DNA of 64,000 nucleotides, from contig CBDFLD010000014.1 of the NCBI GenBank assembly GCA_965249005.1, positions 1 through 64,000 of the forward strand. Reading direction: 5' to 3'. Numbering within the stretch: position 1 is the stretch's first letter; the number at the start of each line of letters is the position of its first letter. Of the stretch, positions 17,818 through 26,264 are shown in pieces. Origin of the DNA: CBDFLD01 sp965249005. GTDB lineage: Bacteria > Acidobacteriota > UBA6911. Under the pieces are notes generated by a model, which worked only from the letters and a program-made list of their open reading frames with translations, had not been told where the DNA came from and made no database searches. The translations under genes were made by a program, and so were the position numbers.

Positions 17818-18069
17818 TCAGCTCCTCCGCGAGCGTTTCTTGATTCTGAACTGTGCGACCTTCTTGGCCAGAGTGTTGCGGTGAATCCCCAGCGTCTTGG
17901 CGGTGCGCGTGAGGTTTCCGTCATTGCGATTGAGGACTTCAGTAATAAAACTCTTTTCAAAATGCGACACCGCCTCTGCGAAGAGAATTCGGCGGGTGAT
18001 CATCTCCATGCAGATCGCCTCGAGTCGATCCTTCAGCCGCGGCTGTGATCGGGAGCTTGCTTCACTCAT
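17818..18069 (-). CDS. Fis-type HTH regulator
   Basis: 83-residue protein starting at the ATG at 18069, whose ATGA overlaps the cvpA stop codon. The C-terminal half is a Fis-type helix-turn-helix (FITEVLNRNDGNLTRTAKTLGIHRNTLAKKVAQF), as found in Fis and at the ends of NtrC-like activators. The N-terminal part is short and lacks an AAA+ or receiver domain, so this is a stand-alone DNA-binding protein. The overlap implies translational coupling with cvpA. Confidence 0.8.
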   Translation of the reverse strand: MSEASSRSQPRLKDRLEAICMEMITRRILFAEAVSHFEKSFITEVLNRNDGNLTRTAKTLGIHRNTLAKKVAQFRIKKRSRRS

Positions 18070-18614
18070 ACGGATCTCCTGTTTTGGTTCCAGGCGTGCA
18101 CGACCCTCTGGTACTCCGAGTAAAACCGTTCCTTGAGCTCGGAGGGAACTAACAAAACGACGGTGCGGGATCCGGCGAGCAAGAACGGAGCGAGGTTCGA
18201 TTGTGCAATGGAGTCCGGACTCACGGGGAATGCAATCAGAGCCAACGCCAGAATCGAGGCAATCAACCATCCCCGGACAAACCCGAAAACACCGCCGAGC
18301 ACGCGATCGGCCCACCGAAGCGAGACGATCTTCAAGAACTTGTTGACCACGAACGCGATCAAGGCCCCAAGAATCAAGCAGCCAATGAAGATTGAGAAAA
18401 AGCCAAGCAACGAACCCAGGGCTTCCGTGCTCGTGAACCGCTCGAACCAGGCTCCCGGGACGTCATAAAAGAAACCCGCAAGAACAAGTCCCCCGATCAA
18501 GGCCACGAGACTGATCATTTCCCGAGCCAGCCCTTTCACGACCGCCAACACGGTAGACACGAGCAGGATCAAAAGGAATATGAAGTCGAGCAGGGTCCAT
18601 TGGCCCATATCCAT
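18066..18614 (-). CDS. CvpA family membrane protein
   Basis: 182-residue inner-membrane protein with four hydrophobic segments and the CvpA pattern (LDFIFLLILLVSTVLAVVKGLAREMISLVALIGGLVLAGFFY, then RWADRVLGGVFGFVRGWLIASILALALI). CvpA was named for colicin V production; its general function in the envelope is unclear. It overlaps the downstream Fis-like gene by four bases. Confidence 0.85.
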   Translation of the reverse strand: MDMGQWTLLDFIFLLILLVSTVLAVVKGLAREMISLVALIGGLVLAGFFYDVPGAWFERFTSTEALGSLLGFFSIFIGCLILGALIAFVVNKFLKIVSLRWADRVLGGVFGFVRGWLIASILALALIAFPVSPDSIAQSNLAPFLLAGSRTVVLLVPSELKERFYSEYQRVVHAWNQNRRSV

Positions 18615-18754
18615 AGTGCCCTCTCCACGCAGGTCAACGGATGCGCATCATTAGAGGATTTCGATGGGGGGTTCGGGTGCACCGAGCGCACATTCTACGC
18701 TTCGCCGGAATATCAATGCAAGGGGATTCGGGAAGGTGAAAAAGGAGTGACGTC

Positions 18755-19837
18755 CTATTTAAGAACCGTTGTGCTGGCGACACCCCATCCGCGAGCTTGG
18801 CGCTGCGCGTAGCGCAAATCGCGCAGGAACACGAGACACTGACCTGGAGAGTCCACGACCTCAACCGCGGGGAACCGAGCGAAACGAGCCATCGCGGACA
18901 TCTCTTCGTCGGCCATGGCCGCCCGATAGCACTTCTCCTGAAGATTCTTCGAGTAGGATTCAAAGGTGGGCGGTGCGGATTTCCAATCGCGCAATCCTAT
19001 CGGAGCCAAGTGGTATCTCTCGGGGGTTTCCACGACAACGGTCCACCTCCAAGGCGCGCCCGGCCTTTGCGGCAGGACGTCTACGGCCAGGATCGCTTCG
19101 CGGATCGTCCCGGAAACCTGCCGCATGGCTTTGTGCATGATCCAGCCTCGTGTCAAGGCGGTGAGTCCAACATAGATCAACAGAACACACAACCCCGCCT
19201 TCGCGGTGCAATACCGCCGCGCCTTCAGACGCAGCCCAAGGAACAAGGCTGCGCAGAGTATCGAGCCCCACATTAGCGCGACGACTGGTCCGAGGCCCAA
19301 AAAAACGAGAAACGCCAGCACAAACCACAAGCACGCCCACGCTATCTTCGCGCGCTTCGAGACGACGCTGGCACAGATCGACACCCCGAGGACAATCCAG
19401 ATCCAAGGATCGACGATGCCGATGAGATCTCCATAGTACTTCTTGTCGCTGAATGGGAGCCAGGGACGAACACCATACGCATTCAGATAGTCGAGCAATG
19501 GGTGCGACAACAACCCGACAAAGCAGACGTACAGCATCGGGACGAACTCAATTCTCTGTTTGATCGGGGATGATTCACGAATGCGTGTCCCGCTGCTTCT
19601 CTTCCCGAACAGCCAGAAGCCGCCCGCGAGAGCCACCGACAAGACAGCAATTCCCACGGCCGCGTGGGAGACCCCCCGGTGAAAATCTAGGTAGTTCACT
19701 CCCGCCACCGACCCGAGGATATCCAAATCGGGCAGGTTCGCTGCGATGATCAAGGCCGGAGTCGCAAGAGGGGTCTGCTTTTCTAGTCCTGCCTTGCCAA
19801 GAATGACGCCGGTCAGGGTGTGGGTCAGGTTTTCCAC
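18755..19837 (-). CDS. YdjM-like (DUF457) membrane-bound metal-dependent hydrolase
   Basis: 360-residue polytopic membrane protein. The N-terminus carries the family metal-binding signature ENLTHTLTGVILGKAG..., NLPDLDIL and DFHRGVSHAAVG, followed by SHPLLDYLNAYGVRPWLPFSDKKYYGD. Family members are called 'LexA-binding/inner-membrane-bound hydrolase' because ydjM is LexA-regulated in E. coli; the substrate is not known. The C-terminal ~110 residues form a soluble domain. It lies 10 bases downstream of purC, same strand. Confidence 0.85.
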   Translation of the reverse strand: MENLTHTLTGVILGKAGLEKQTPLATPALIIAANLPDLDILGSVAGVNYLDFHRGVSHAAVGIAVLSVALAGGFWLFGKRSSGTRIRESSPIKQRIEFVPMLYVCFVGLLSHPLLDYLNAYGVRPWLPFSDKKYYGDLIGIVDPWIWIVLGVSICASVVSKRAKIAWACLWFVLAFLVFLGLGPVVALMWGSILCAALFLGLRLKARRYCTAKAGLCVLLIYVGLTALTRGWIMHKAMRQVSGTIREAILAVDVLPQRPGAPWRWTVVVETPERYHLAPIGLRDWKSAPPTFESYSKNLQEKCYRAAMADEEMSAMARFARFPAVEVVDSPGQCLVFLRDLRYAQRQARGWGVASTTVLK

Positions 19838-19847
19838 GTCCCGACTA

Positions 19848-20774
19848 TCAGCAACGGACCAGGTGCGAACCCGTGATCAGCCGGAAGGCCTCGAGGTACT
19901 TCTCGCTGGTTCGCTGCGTGACAGGATCGGGAAGCTCCGGTCCCGGAGGCTGCTTGTTGAAGTGGATCTCCTCCAGATAATCGCGGACGTACTGCTTGTC
20001 AAACGACATCTGGGAGCGGCCTGGCTGGTACAATTCCCGGGGCCAGAACCTGGAGGAGTCGGGAGTGAGCACCTCGTCGCACAAGATGATGGAATCGTCG
20101 TGGACACCGAACTCGAATTTCGTGTCGGCGATAATGATGCCCTTGTTTATGGCGTAATCGGCCGCCTTCTCGTAGAGAGACAGTGTCAGCCGCCTCAACT
20201 CCGTAGAGGTCTCCAAGCCGACGATCTCGCACATCTCTTCGAAAGTGATGTTGATATCGTGACCCGTCTCCGCTTTGGTCGCGGGTGTGAATATGGGCTC
20301 CGGGAGTACGTCACACTCTCGGAGTCCGGCGGGCAGGTGAATTCCACACACCTTGCTCGATGCCTGATACTCCTTCCAAGCCGACCCCATGAGATAACCA
20401 CGCGCGACGCATTCAACCGGAAACATGTCCGCTTTCACGGTGAGCATGGCTCGGAGATTCAGCACACCCCGATGAACCCTCAATTCGTCAGGGAAGGAAT
20501 CGACGTCCGCGCTGATCAAGTGGTTCGGAACCTGATCCTCGAACATATCGAACCAGAATCGCGACAGTTGCGTCAAAACAGCTCCCTTGTGAGGAATCGG
20601 CGTCGGCAACACGACGTCGAAGGCCGAGATACGGTCTGTCGCGATCATGAGCAGGTGATCACCAAACTCATAGACGTCACGCACCTTCCCGGAGCGCAAC
20701 TTTCGCAACCCCTCGAGCTGAGTCTCATGAATGGTTGGCAACGGTTCGTTCAGGGTCGCTTTTTGCGTTTTCAT
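19848..20774 (-). CDS. purC: phosphoribosylaminoimidazole-succinocarboxamide synthase
   Basis: SAICAR synthetase of purine biosynthesis; joins CAIR and aspartate with ATP. 308 residues, the longer (yeast-like) form. Motifs seen: LRSGKVRDVYEFGDHLLMIATDRISAFDVV, VECVARGYLMGSAWKEYQ, IIADTKFEFG and ILCDEVLTPDSSRFWPRELYQPG. It lies between smc and the YdjM-like gene, all minus strand, with only 11 bases to the smc stop; no other pur genes are near. Confidence 0.97.
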   Translation of the reverse strand: MKTQKATLNEPLPTIHETQLEGLRKLRSGKVRDVYEFGDHLLMIATDRISAFDVVLPTPIPHKGAVLTQLSRFWFDMFEDQVPNHLISADVDSFPDELRVHRGVLNLRAMLTVKADMFPVECVARGYLMGSAWKEYQASSKVCGIHLPAGLRECDVLPEPIFTPATKAETGHDINITFEEMCEIVGLETSTELRRLTLSLYEKAADYAINKGIIIADTKFEFGVHDDSIILCDEVLTPDSSRFWPRELYQPGRSQMSFDKQYVRDYLEEIHFNKQPPGPELPDPVTQRTSEKYLEAFRLITGSHLVRC

Positions 20775-20785
20775 TTTTCAACCCT

Positions 20786-23700
20786 CTAGCTGGCAAGTTC
20801 TTGTCCAATGCGGCGGAAGTCCACACCTACGATCTTGGAGACGCCTGCCTCCTCCATGGTCACTCCATGCAAGGACGAGGCGAGCTCCATGGTTTTTTTG
20901 TTGTGGGTCACGAGAATAAACTGCGTCTGCTGACTCAATTCGGAGATCAAGTTCACGAAGCGATCAACGTTGGCGTCGTCCAATGGCGCATCAACCTCGT
21001 CCAGAACACAGAAAGGGCTAGGACGATATTGAAAGATGGCTATTAGGAGCGCCAGAGCCGTCAACGCCTTCTCCCCGCCTGAGAGGAGCAAGACGCTTTG
21101 CAATCGTTTGCCGGGGGGCTGAGCGACGATGTCAATGCCGCTCTCGAGCACATCCCCCTCGTCTGTGAGCTTCAGATCACAGACCCCGCCGCCGAAAAGC
21201 GTCCGGAAGACCTCCTTGAAGTTTGCTCGAACATGGGTAAAAGCGTCCTGAAATCGTTCCAGCGAACGCCGATTGATCTCGGCAATGGCCTTCTGGGTGT
21301 CCGCGATCGACTGCTCGATATCTGATTGCTGCCCGGTCAGAAACTGATGCCTTTCTTCCAGCTCCTGGTATTCTTCGAAAGCACGCATATTGATGGCACC
21401 GAAGTTCTCCACCCGCTCGCGCAGTTGTTCGTAAGCGGAACTCACTTCTTCGGTATTACCCCGCTGGTCGTCCTCACTCAGCTCATCGAAGAGCGTCCTC
21501 AGCTCCTCATGAAACTCTTCTCGGCAAACCTGTTCCGAGTGCTCGATGTCCCGTTCCAGACGCGTCTTTTCGACCTCCACGAGGTTGCGCTCTTCCATCG
21601 CTTCTTCTCTGGTCGCATGCAACCTGCGGACCTCACTATCCAATCCTGAAACCGTATCCCTCATCGTGGACAGCTTGGATTGGCTCTCCGTCAAAGCCGT
21701 CTCGGTTTGCTCGATCGAGCTGGAGAGCTGTCCCGTTTGAGACGTAATTTCGTGATGGGATTGATCAATGTTCGCAATGCGAATCCGGGACTCTTCGCGT
21801 TGCCGACGATTCTTTTCCAATCTACCTCCGACTTCTTTGTCTTCGAGCGCAAGACGATTGAGCTCAGAAATCGAGCTGGCTTTGCGCTCCTGGGCGACAG
21901 CGTACTCGGAGCTGCGATCCGCCAGATTCTTCGAAAGCACCAGGCTGTCGGATCGCAACGAGTCCACGCTTGCGTTGAGCTCTTTCAATTCCTTGTTCCC
22001 CACCCGACTCCGGTCTTCGATTCTCTGCATTCCCGCTTCCGCCTCCACCAAGCTTGACGCGAAACCGGTCTTTTCCGACACCAGTTGGCTGAGCTCCAGG
22101 TCTGTCACAGCCGCCATCTGCTCCAGCCGCCCCAGTTCGTCCTGACCTCGGTCCAGATGGTGTTTGATCTGAAGGGCATTCAACTCCAGCTGTCGAGATT
22201 GGTCGGCCTCGGTCTTGAGACGATCCGCGAACGACACTTGCTCCGTCTCCAGTCGGTTCAACTCTGTCTGAGCTCCTTGCATCTTCTCCCGAATCGAACT
22301 CAGCTTGCTCTCCAGATCCTTCTTCTCGCGTTTTAGAGCCAGGAGCCCCGCCATTGGTTTCCGCTCGCCAACGGCGGACAGCAATCCTCTCGAGGAGTAC
22401 GTCTCTCCCGATAGTGTGAGGAACGTGCCCTCGGGATGATCCTGAGCCACGCGAAACGCTGTTTCGAGATCCAAAACCATAACGGTAGAGGCGACGTCCG
22501 GAAGCGCTCGCTGGAACGCCTCCCGCACGTCTTGCCTCATCCGAAGCAGATCATCTAGATAACCAACAACACCCTCTCCCGACCTGACCGAAGGCCTAGG
22601 CCGTGCATGCTCTCGGTGGCCGTTGGCAAGCGTCAGGAACGTGCACTTTCCCGCGCCAATACGTTTTAGCTGTTCAACGTTCTGGACAGCATCCTGGATT
22701 TTTTCCACGAGGATGTATTGAAGTGGATCGTTGAGGTAGTCCTCAACGGCCGACTCGAACTGGGGTTCAGTCTCTATATGATCCGCGAGGGTCTGCGAAG
22801 GCACGGTATCTCCAGCCGCCGTCTGAGACGAGAGAAACTTCTGCACTCCCTCGGAATAGTTGCTTCGACGCTCTTCAATCTGCTCCAGCGATGAGTAGCG
22901 ATGCGTGAGGAGTCCGTGCTCCTCTTTCTGAGCTGAAATCTCGCTTGAAGCCACCGCAAGCTTGTCATTGAGAATCCCAAGCTGTCGCTCAGCCTCCTGC
23001 TGACGGGCCATCACAGTTTGCTGTTGTACGAGGTTTTCCCCTTGCTGGCGGCGAAAGGTGGCGACCTGGGCAAGGAGATCCTCTCGTTCTTGCCCCTTGG
23101 CTCTCTTCTCCTGCTGCAGACGCTCTGAATGCACCTCGACTCTGTGAATGTTCTCCTGGCAGCGGGCACGAAGGTTCCGTAGGTCGGCGAGCTCGCCCGC
23201 CCCGTTCAGCAGAAGTGAACGGCTCTCTTCCATGCGGGATTCCGTCTCCCGAATCGCTCGCTGACCCGCGTCCGAGCTCGCTTGGGCCTGCTCGATCGAT
23301 CTTCGCTCTCTCGACAGCTCTTGCTCCAGGGTCGCCACCGATTGACCCAAGCGATCGCGTTCCCGCTGGATCAGATCCTTGCGGGTCTCGAGGCCGTCGC
23401 ACTCCTGTTCGAGGTTCTGGATGCGCTCTTGCAGATCCGACTTCTGGCTCTGGAGATGCTCGAGGGTATGGGTGGCACGCTCGGCTTCAAGCTTTAGATT
23501 CGTCAATTCGTCGCGGTGGCCATTGACCTGCTTTTCCTGAGCGAGACACGACTCTTGATGTGCGTGCCGAGATGCGTCCACTCTCTCGATATCGGAAAGG
23601 ACCTGCTTCTCCCGGGCTTGGGCTTTGGAGAAGCGCGTAAGGATTGCCTCCAGTTGCACGTCGAGCGCTTTCCGCTCCAGGACCAACTTTCGCTTGTGAA

Positions 23701-24391
23701 GCATGCGCAGTTCCTCTCGCAGTCGCCGGTAGCGACGTGCCTTGGCTGCTTGGCGCTTGAGAGAATTGAGTTGCCGCAACACTTCCCGAACTATGTCTCG
23801 CACGCGCACGAGGTTCTGTTCCGCTGCCTCCAGCTTTGCTTCGGCGGAGTATCGCCGGCTCCGAAACAGTGTAATCCGGGCAGCTTCCTCGAGCAGGCTG
23901 CGGCGGTCCGCGGGACGAGAGCTCAATATACGTTCGATACGTCCCTGTTCGATGAGAGCATAGGAATTCGGTCCGAGCCCAGTCCCTTCGAACAGCGTTT
24001 GGACGTCCTTCAACCGGCAGCGGCGGCCGTCGAGATAGTATTCGCTCTCGCCGGACCGGTACAAACGCCTGCCCACGGTGAAACCTTCAAGGCTAAGGTT
24101 GAGCCCCCCGGGCAAGTCGGAGGCGTGCTCGAGACTGAGCGTCAAGCTCACCTCGGCCATGTTGGTGGGCTTGCGCGCCTGGGTTCCGTTGAAGATAACG
24201 CCTTCCATCTTGTCGGTGCGCAAACTCTTGGCGCTCTGGCCGCCCACGACCCAGTGGATGGCGTCGGCGATATTGCTCTTCCCACACCCGTTGGGGCCGA
24301 CGACGGCGGTGACACCGCCGCTGAACGACAGTTGCGTCCGATCACAGAACGATTTGAACCCAACGATTTCTAACTTCTGGAGGTGATGCAT
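20786..24391 (-). CDS. smc: chromosome segregation protein SMC
   Basis: 1201-residue condensin ATPase. Head motifs: Walker A VGPNGCGKSNIADAIHWVVG near residue 33, ABC signature LLSGGEKALTALALLIAIF and Walker B SPFCVLDEVDAPLDDANVDRF near the C-terminus. Long heptad-rich coiled coils flank a central hinge (about residues 520-650, including QFESAVEDYLNDPLQYILVEKIQDAV and AGKCTFLTLANG). Works with ScpA/ScpB, which are not in this window. Confidence 0.97.
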   Translation of the reverse strand: MHHLQKLEIVGFKSFCDRTQLSFSGGVTAVVGPNGCGKSNIADAIHWVVGGQSAKSLRTDKMEGVIFNGTQARKPTNMAEVSLTLSLEHASDLPGGLNLSLEGFTVGRRLYRSGESEYYLDGRRCRLKDVQTLFEGTGLGPNSYALIEQGRIERILSSRPADRRSLLEEAARITLFRSRRYSAEAKLEAAEQNLVRVRDIVREVLRQLNSLKRQAAKARRYRRLREELRMLHKRKLVLERKALDVQLEAILTRFSKAQAREKQVLSDIERVDASRHAHQESCLAQEKQVNGHRDELTNLKLEAERATHTLEHLQSQKSDLQERIQNLEQECDGLETRKDLIQRERDRLGQSVATLEQELSRERRSIEQAQASSDAGQRAIRETESRMEESRSLLLNGAGELADLRNLRARCQENIHRVEVHSERLQQEKRAKGQEREDLLAQVATFRRQQGENLVQQQTVMARQQEAERQLGILNDKLAVASSEISAQKEEHGLLTHRYSSLEQIEERRSNYSEGVQKFLSSQTAAGDTVPSQTLADHIETEPQFESAVEDYLNDPLQYILVEKIQDAVQNVEQLKRIGAGKCTFLTLANGHREHARPRPSVRSGEGVVGYLDDLLRMRQDVREAFQRALPDVASTVMVLDLETAFRVAQDHPEGTFLTLSGETYSSRGLLSAVGERKPMAGLLALKREKKDLESKLSSIREKMQGAQTELNRLETEQVSFADRLKTEADQSRQLELNALQIKHHLDRGQDELGRLEQMAAVTDLELSQLVSEKTGFASSLVEAEAGMQRIEDRSRVGNKELKELNASVDSLRSDSLVLSKNLADRSSEYAVAQERKASSISELNRLALEDKEVGGRLEKNRRQREESRIRIANIDQSHHEITSQTGQLSSSIEQTETALTESQSKLSTMRDTVSGLDSEVRRLHATREEAMEERNLVEVEKTRLERDIEHSEQVCREEFHEELRTLFDELSEDDQRGNTEEVSSAYEQLRERVENFGAINMRAFEEYQELEERHQFLTGQQSDIEQSIADTQKAIAEINRRSLERFQDAFTHVRANFKEVFRTLFGGGVCDLKLTDEGDVLESGIDIVAQPPGKRLQSVLLLSGGEKALTALALLIAIFQYRPSPFCVLDEVDAPLDDANVDRFVNLISELSQQTQFILVTHNKKTMELASSLHGVTMEEAGVSKIVGVDFRRIGQELAS

Positions 24392-24424
24392 AGTGGCGTG
24401 ACCCTCAAGACTGAATAAAAAACT

Positions 24425-25333
24425 CTAACGGAGGCTCCGCTCAAAAAAACTGGATACTTCCTTGTCGTACATCTGGAACGACTCGGTATTCATGATCCGA
24501 ACCCTGGCAAACGGAAGAGCGACGATTTCGCTCGCACCGGCGATTCTCGTCTGTAACAAACGGGTCAAGTCCCGCATCTCTTCTCGGTTCTCGCCTTCGA
24601 TGAAAAGAACCGCGCGATCCCCGAGTCCCGTCCCCGATATCGTCGTTTCCTCTTCAGTCGCGACGGCCCGCAGATAGAGATCGAAAGCATAACCGAACAG
24701 GTCCTTCACCAATGGACTTTCCCCGCCGACGAGTTCGCCCGCCTTGACGACCATAAAGTCACGGACTCTCCCGTACGCGGAATCGGCCACGACCGCCCTC
24801 ACCTCCGCTCTCCGTTCCGAGCCCTTCAGGGCTGCCCATGCCCCGACGTCCACACCCCACACGCCGATTTGATCCCGGTTCACGCCTGGTCTTTCGAGCA
24901 AATAATCGAGCGCCAGAAGCAGATCGTCCGTTTCCCGCAATCCGAACGTGCTCGAGCCTTCCGGTAAGGGGCCACATCCACGTTGCTCGTAGATGAGCGT
25001 GTGAAAACCGGAACCCTTCAGCGCGGTGGCCATGCTGAGAACGTCCGAGCGGCTCATGCCATACCCCGGAGACAGCAGGATCGCCGGCGCTTCCCTTCTC
25101 CCGGCGATCCACCAACCAGGCACGGAATTCCCATCCCCACCCACCCACGAAACTTCTTCCGCCTGCAACAGGAAGTGAAAGGGTTTCACTCCTTCGGGCG
25201 CGGGTTTCGGATGCTTGATCTGGTATAGGACAATCCCGGCCAACGCGACGGCTCCAAAGAGGAGACCGAAAACGATAAGAGTGATCGTACGGAGGAACCT
25301 TCCCTGATCACTCTTAGGCTTTCGCCAATTCAT
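24425..25333 (-). CDS. membrane-anchored alpha/beta-hydrolase-like protein with altered nucleophile
   Basis: 302 residues: an N-terminal membrane anchor (about 15-37), then an alpha/beta-hydrolase fold resembling BEM46/dipeptidyl-peptidase-like proteins (AILLSPGYGMSRSDVLSMATALKGSGFHTLIYEQRGCG, then LDYLLERPGVNRDQIGVWGVDVGAWAAL). The nucleophile elbow reads G160-V-D162-V-G164 instead of GxSxG, and I do not see the expected catalytic His near the C-terminus. It may be a pseudo-hydrolase or an Asp-nucleophile enzyme; the substrate is unknown. It sits 33 bases downstream of smc, oriented the same way. Confidence 0.75.
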   Translation of the reverse strand: MNWRKPKSDQGRFLRTITLIVFGLLFGAVALAGIVLYQIKHPKPAPEGVKPFHFLLQAEEVSWVGGDGNSVPGWWIAGRREAPAILLSPGYGMSRSDVLSMATALKGSGFHTLIYEQRGCGPLPEGSSTFGLRETDDLLLALDYLLERPGVNRDQIGVWGVDVGAWAALKGSERRAEVRAVVADSAYGRVRDFMVVKAGELVGGESPLVKDLFGYAFDLYLRAVATEEETTISGTGLGDRAVLFIEGENREEMRDLTRLLQTRIAGASEIVALPFARVRIMNTESFQMYDKEVSSFFERSLR

Positions 25334-25459
25334 GCACTACTGCTCCAGGCCAAAGGGGCCGTCGTTGCGGACCAAATTACTATAGCATAGCCGTGAAACG
25401 GGGACCCAACAAAAATCCAACTCTTACGCAACATGTCGTATCATCTCGTATCCGGTCTA

Positions 25460-26074
25460 CTATATATAGTCGTCTTCGGGACGCATTGCCCGGAGACGTG
25501 CTAGGTCCTGTGGGGTGTTCACGTTCCAGAGCTCTTGGTCTGAAAAAGTGCCGGCGGAAGCATCCAACCACCTCACCGAGAGACCCCGGTCAAAAATCGA
25601 CGTCATCTTGTTGACGCCGTGTCTCAGATTCGCCTCCAGGTCCGGCAAACACGTCCGGCGATAAACACCGCAGAGCGGGTGAAGGCCGCCTTCGGAAGTC
25701 CGTGGAATGACGGCATCATGCCCTTCACAAGACTCGATCAAAACTCGGAGCATCGCCTCGCTTATCAAGGGCAGGTCACATGCCAGCAGAAGAATCAACG
25801 AGCGGGAAGATCGACTCATCCCGGCATGAAGTCCGGCCAGCGGGCCTTGGCCGGCAAATTCGTCCGGCACAACCGGAACCCCGACGAACGCGTACAACGC
25901 CGGATCATCGGCCGAAACAACGACCTCACTGGTCACCAGGGCCACTTTACCGGCGGCCTTTTCGATCAGCGTCTCCGAGCCGATCCTGAGTAGGGCCTTG
26001 TTGGCACCCATCCGGGAACTCTTGCCACCGGCCAGAACCACGGCACACACATCTGTATAGCGAGACACCACCAT
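25460..26074 (-). CDS. mobA: molybdenum cofactor guanylyltransferase
   Basis: Attaches GMP to molybdopterin. About 204 residues from the ATG at 26074 (MVVSRYTDVCAVVLAGGKSSRMG). A longer start at 26140 exists, but its extra 22 residues resemble no family sequence. Signature nucleotide-binding motif LAGGKSSRMGANKALL, then GPLAGLHAGM, LLACDLPLI and the C-terminal WNVNTPQDLAR are seen. No other molybdopterin genes are nearby. Confidence 0.88.
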   Translation of the reverse strand: MVVSRYTDVCAVVLAGGKSSRMGANKALLRIGSETLIEKAAGKVALVTSEVVVSADDPALYAFVGVPVVPDEFAGQGPLAGLHAGMSRSSRSLILLLACDLPLISEAMLRVLIESCEGHDAVIPRTSEGGLHPLCGVYRRTCLPDLEANLRHGVNKMTSIFDRGLSVRWLDASAGTFSDQELWNVNTPQDLARLRAMRPEDDYI

Positions 26075-26201
26075 TGCTGAGATTTTAGCCGATGTCGAAG
26101 GCGGTCCCAATGGCCAGCTTGCGTCATCCGCCGCACCCACCCTCGGACGGGACGGTTACCGGACGACTGCAATGGCGACGGCCCGGCGCCTTCCGGTGCT
26201 C

Positions 26202-26231
26202 TTGACCGGCATGCCGGTCAAACCGTATACT
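26202..26231 (+). promoter_or_regulatory. sigma-70-type promoter with a perfect palindrome
   Basis: TTGACC (26202-26207) and TATACT (26226-26231) are spaced by 18 bases, about 35 bases upstream of the S55 gene start. The -35 box is the left end of a perfect 20-bp palindrome, TTGACCGGCATGCCGGTCAA (26202-26221), which fills most of the spacer and looks like a repressor operator. Confidence 0.6.
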
Positions 26232-26264
26232 GTGTAGTTTGCATGTTTTGGGGTAATCGCCGCA

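Noticed and set aside
23516..24373. 285-codon plus-strand open frame
   Set aside because: Antisense to the smc head domain, which is strongly supported.
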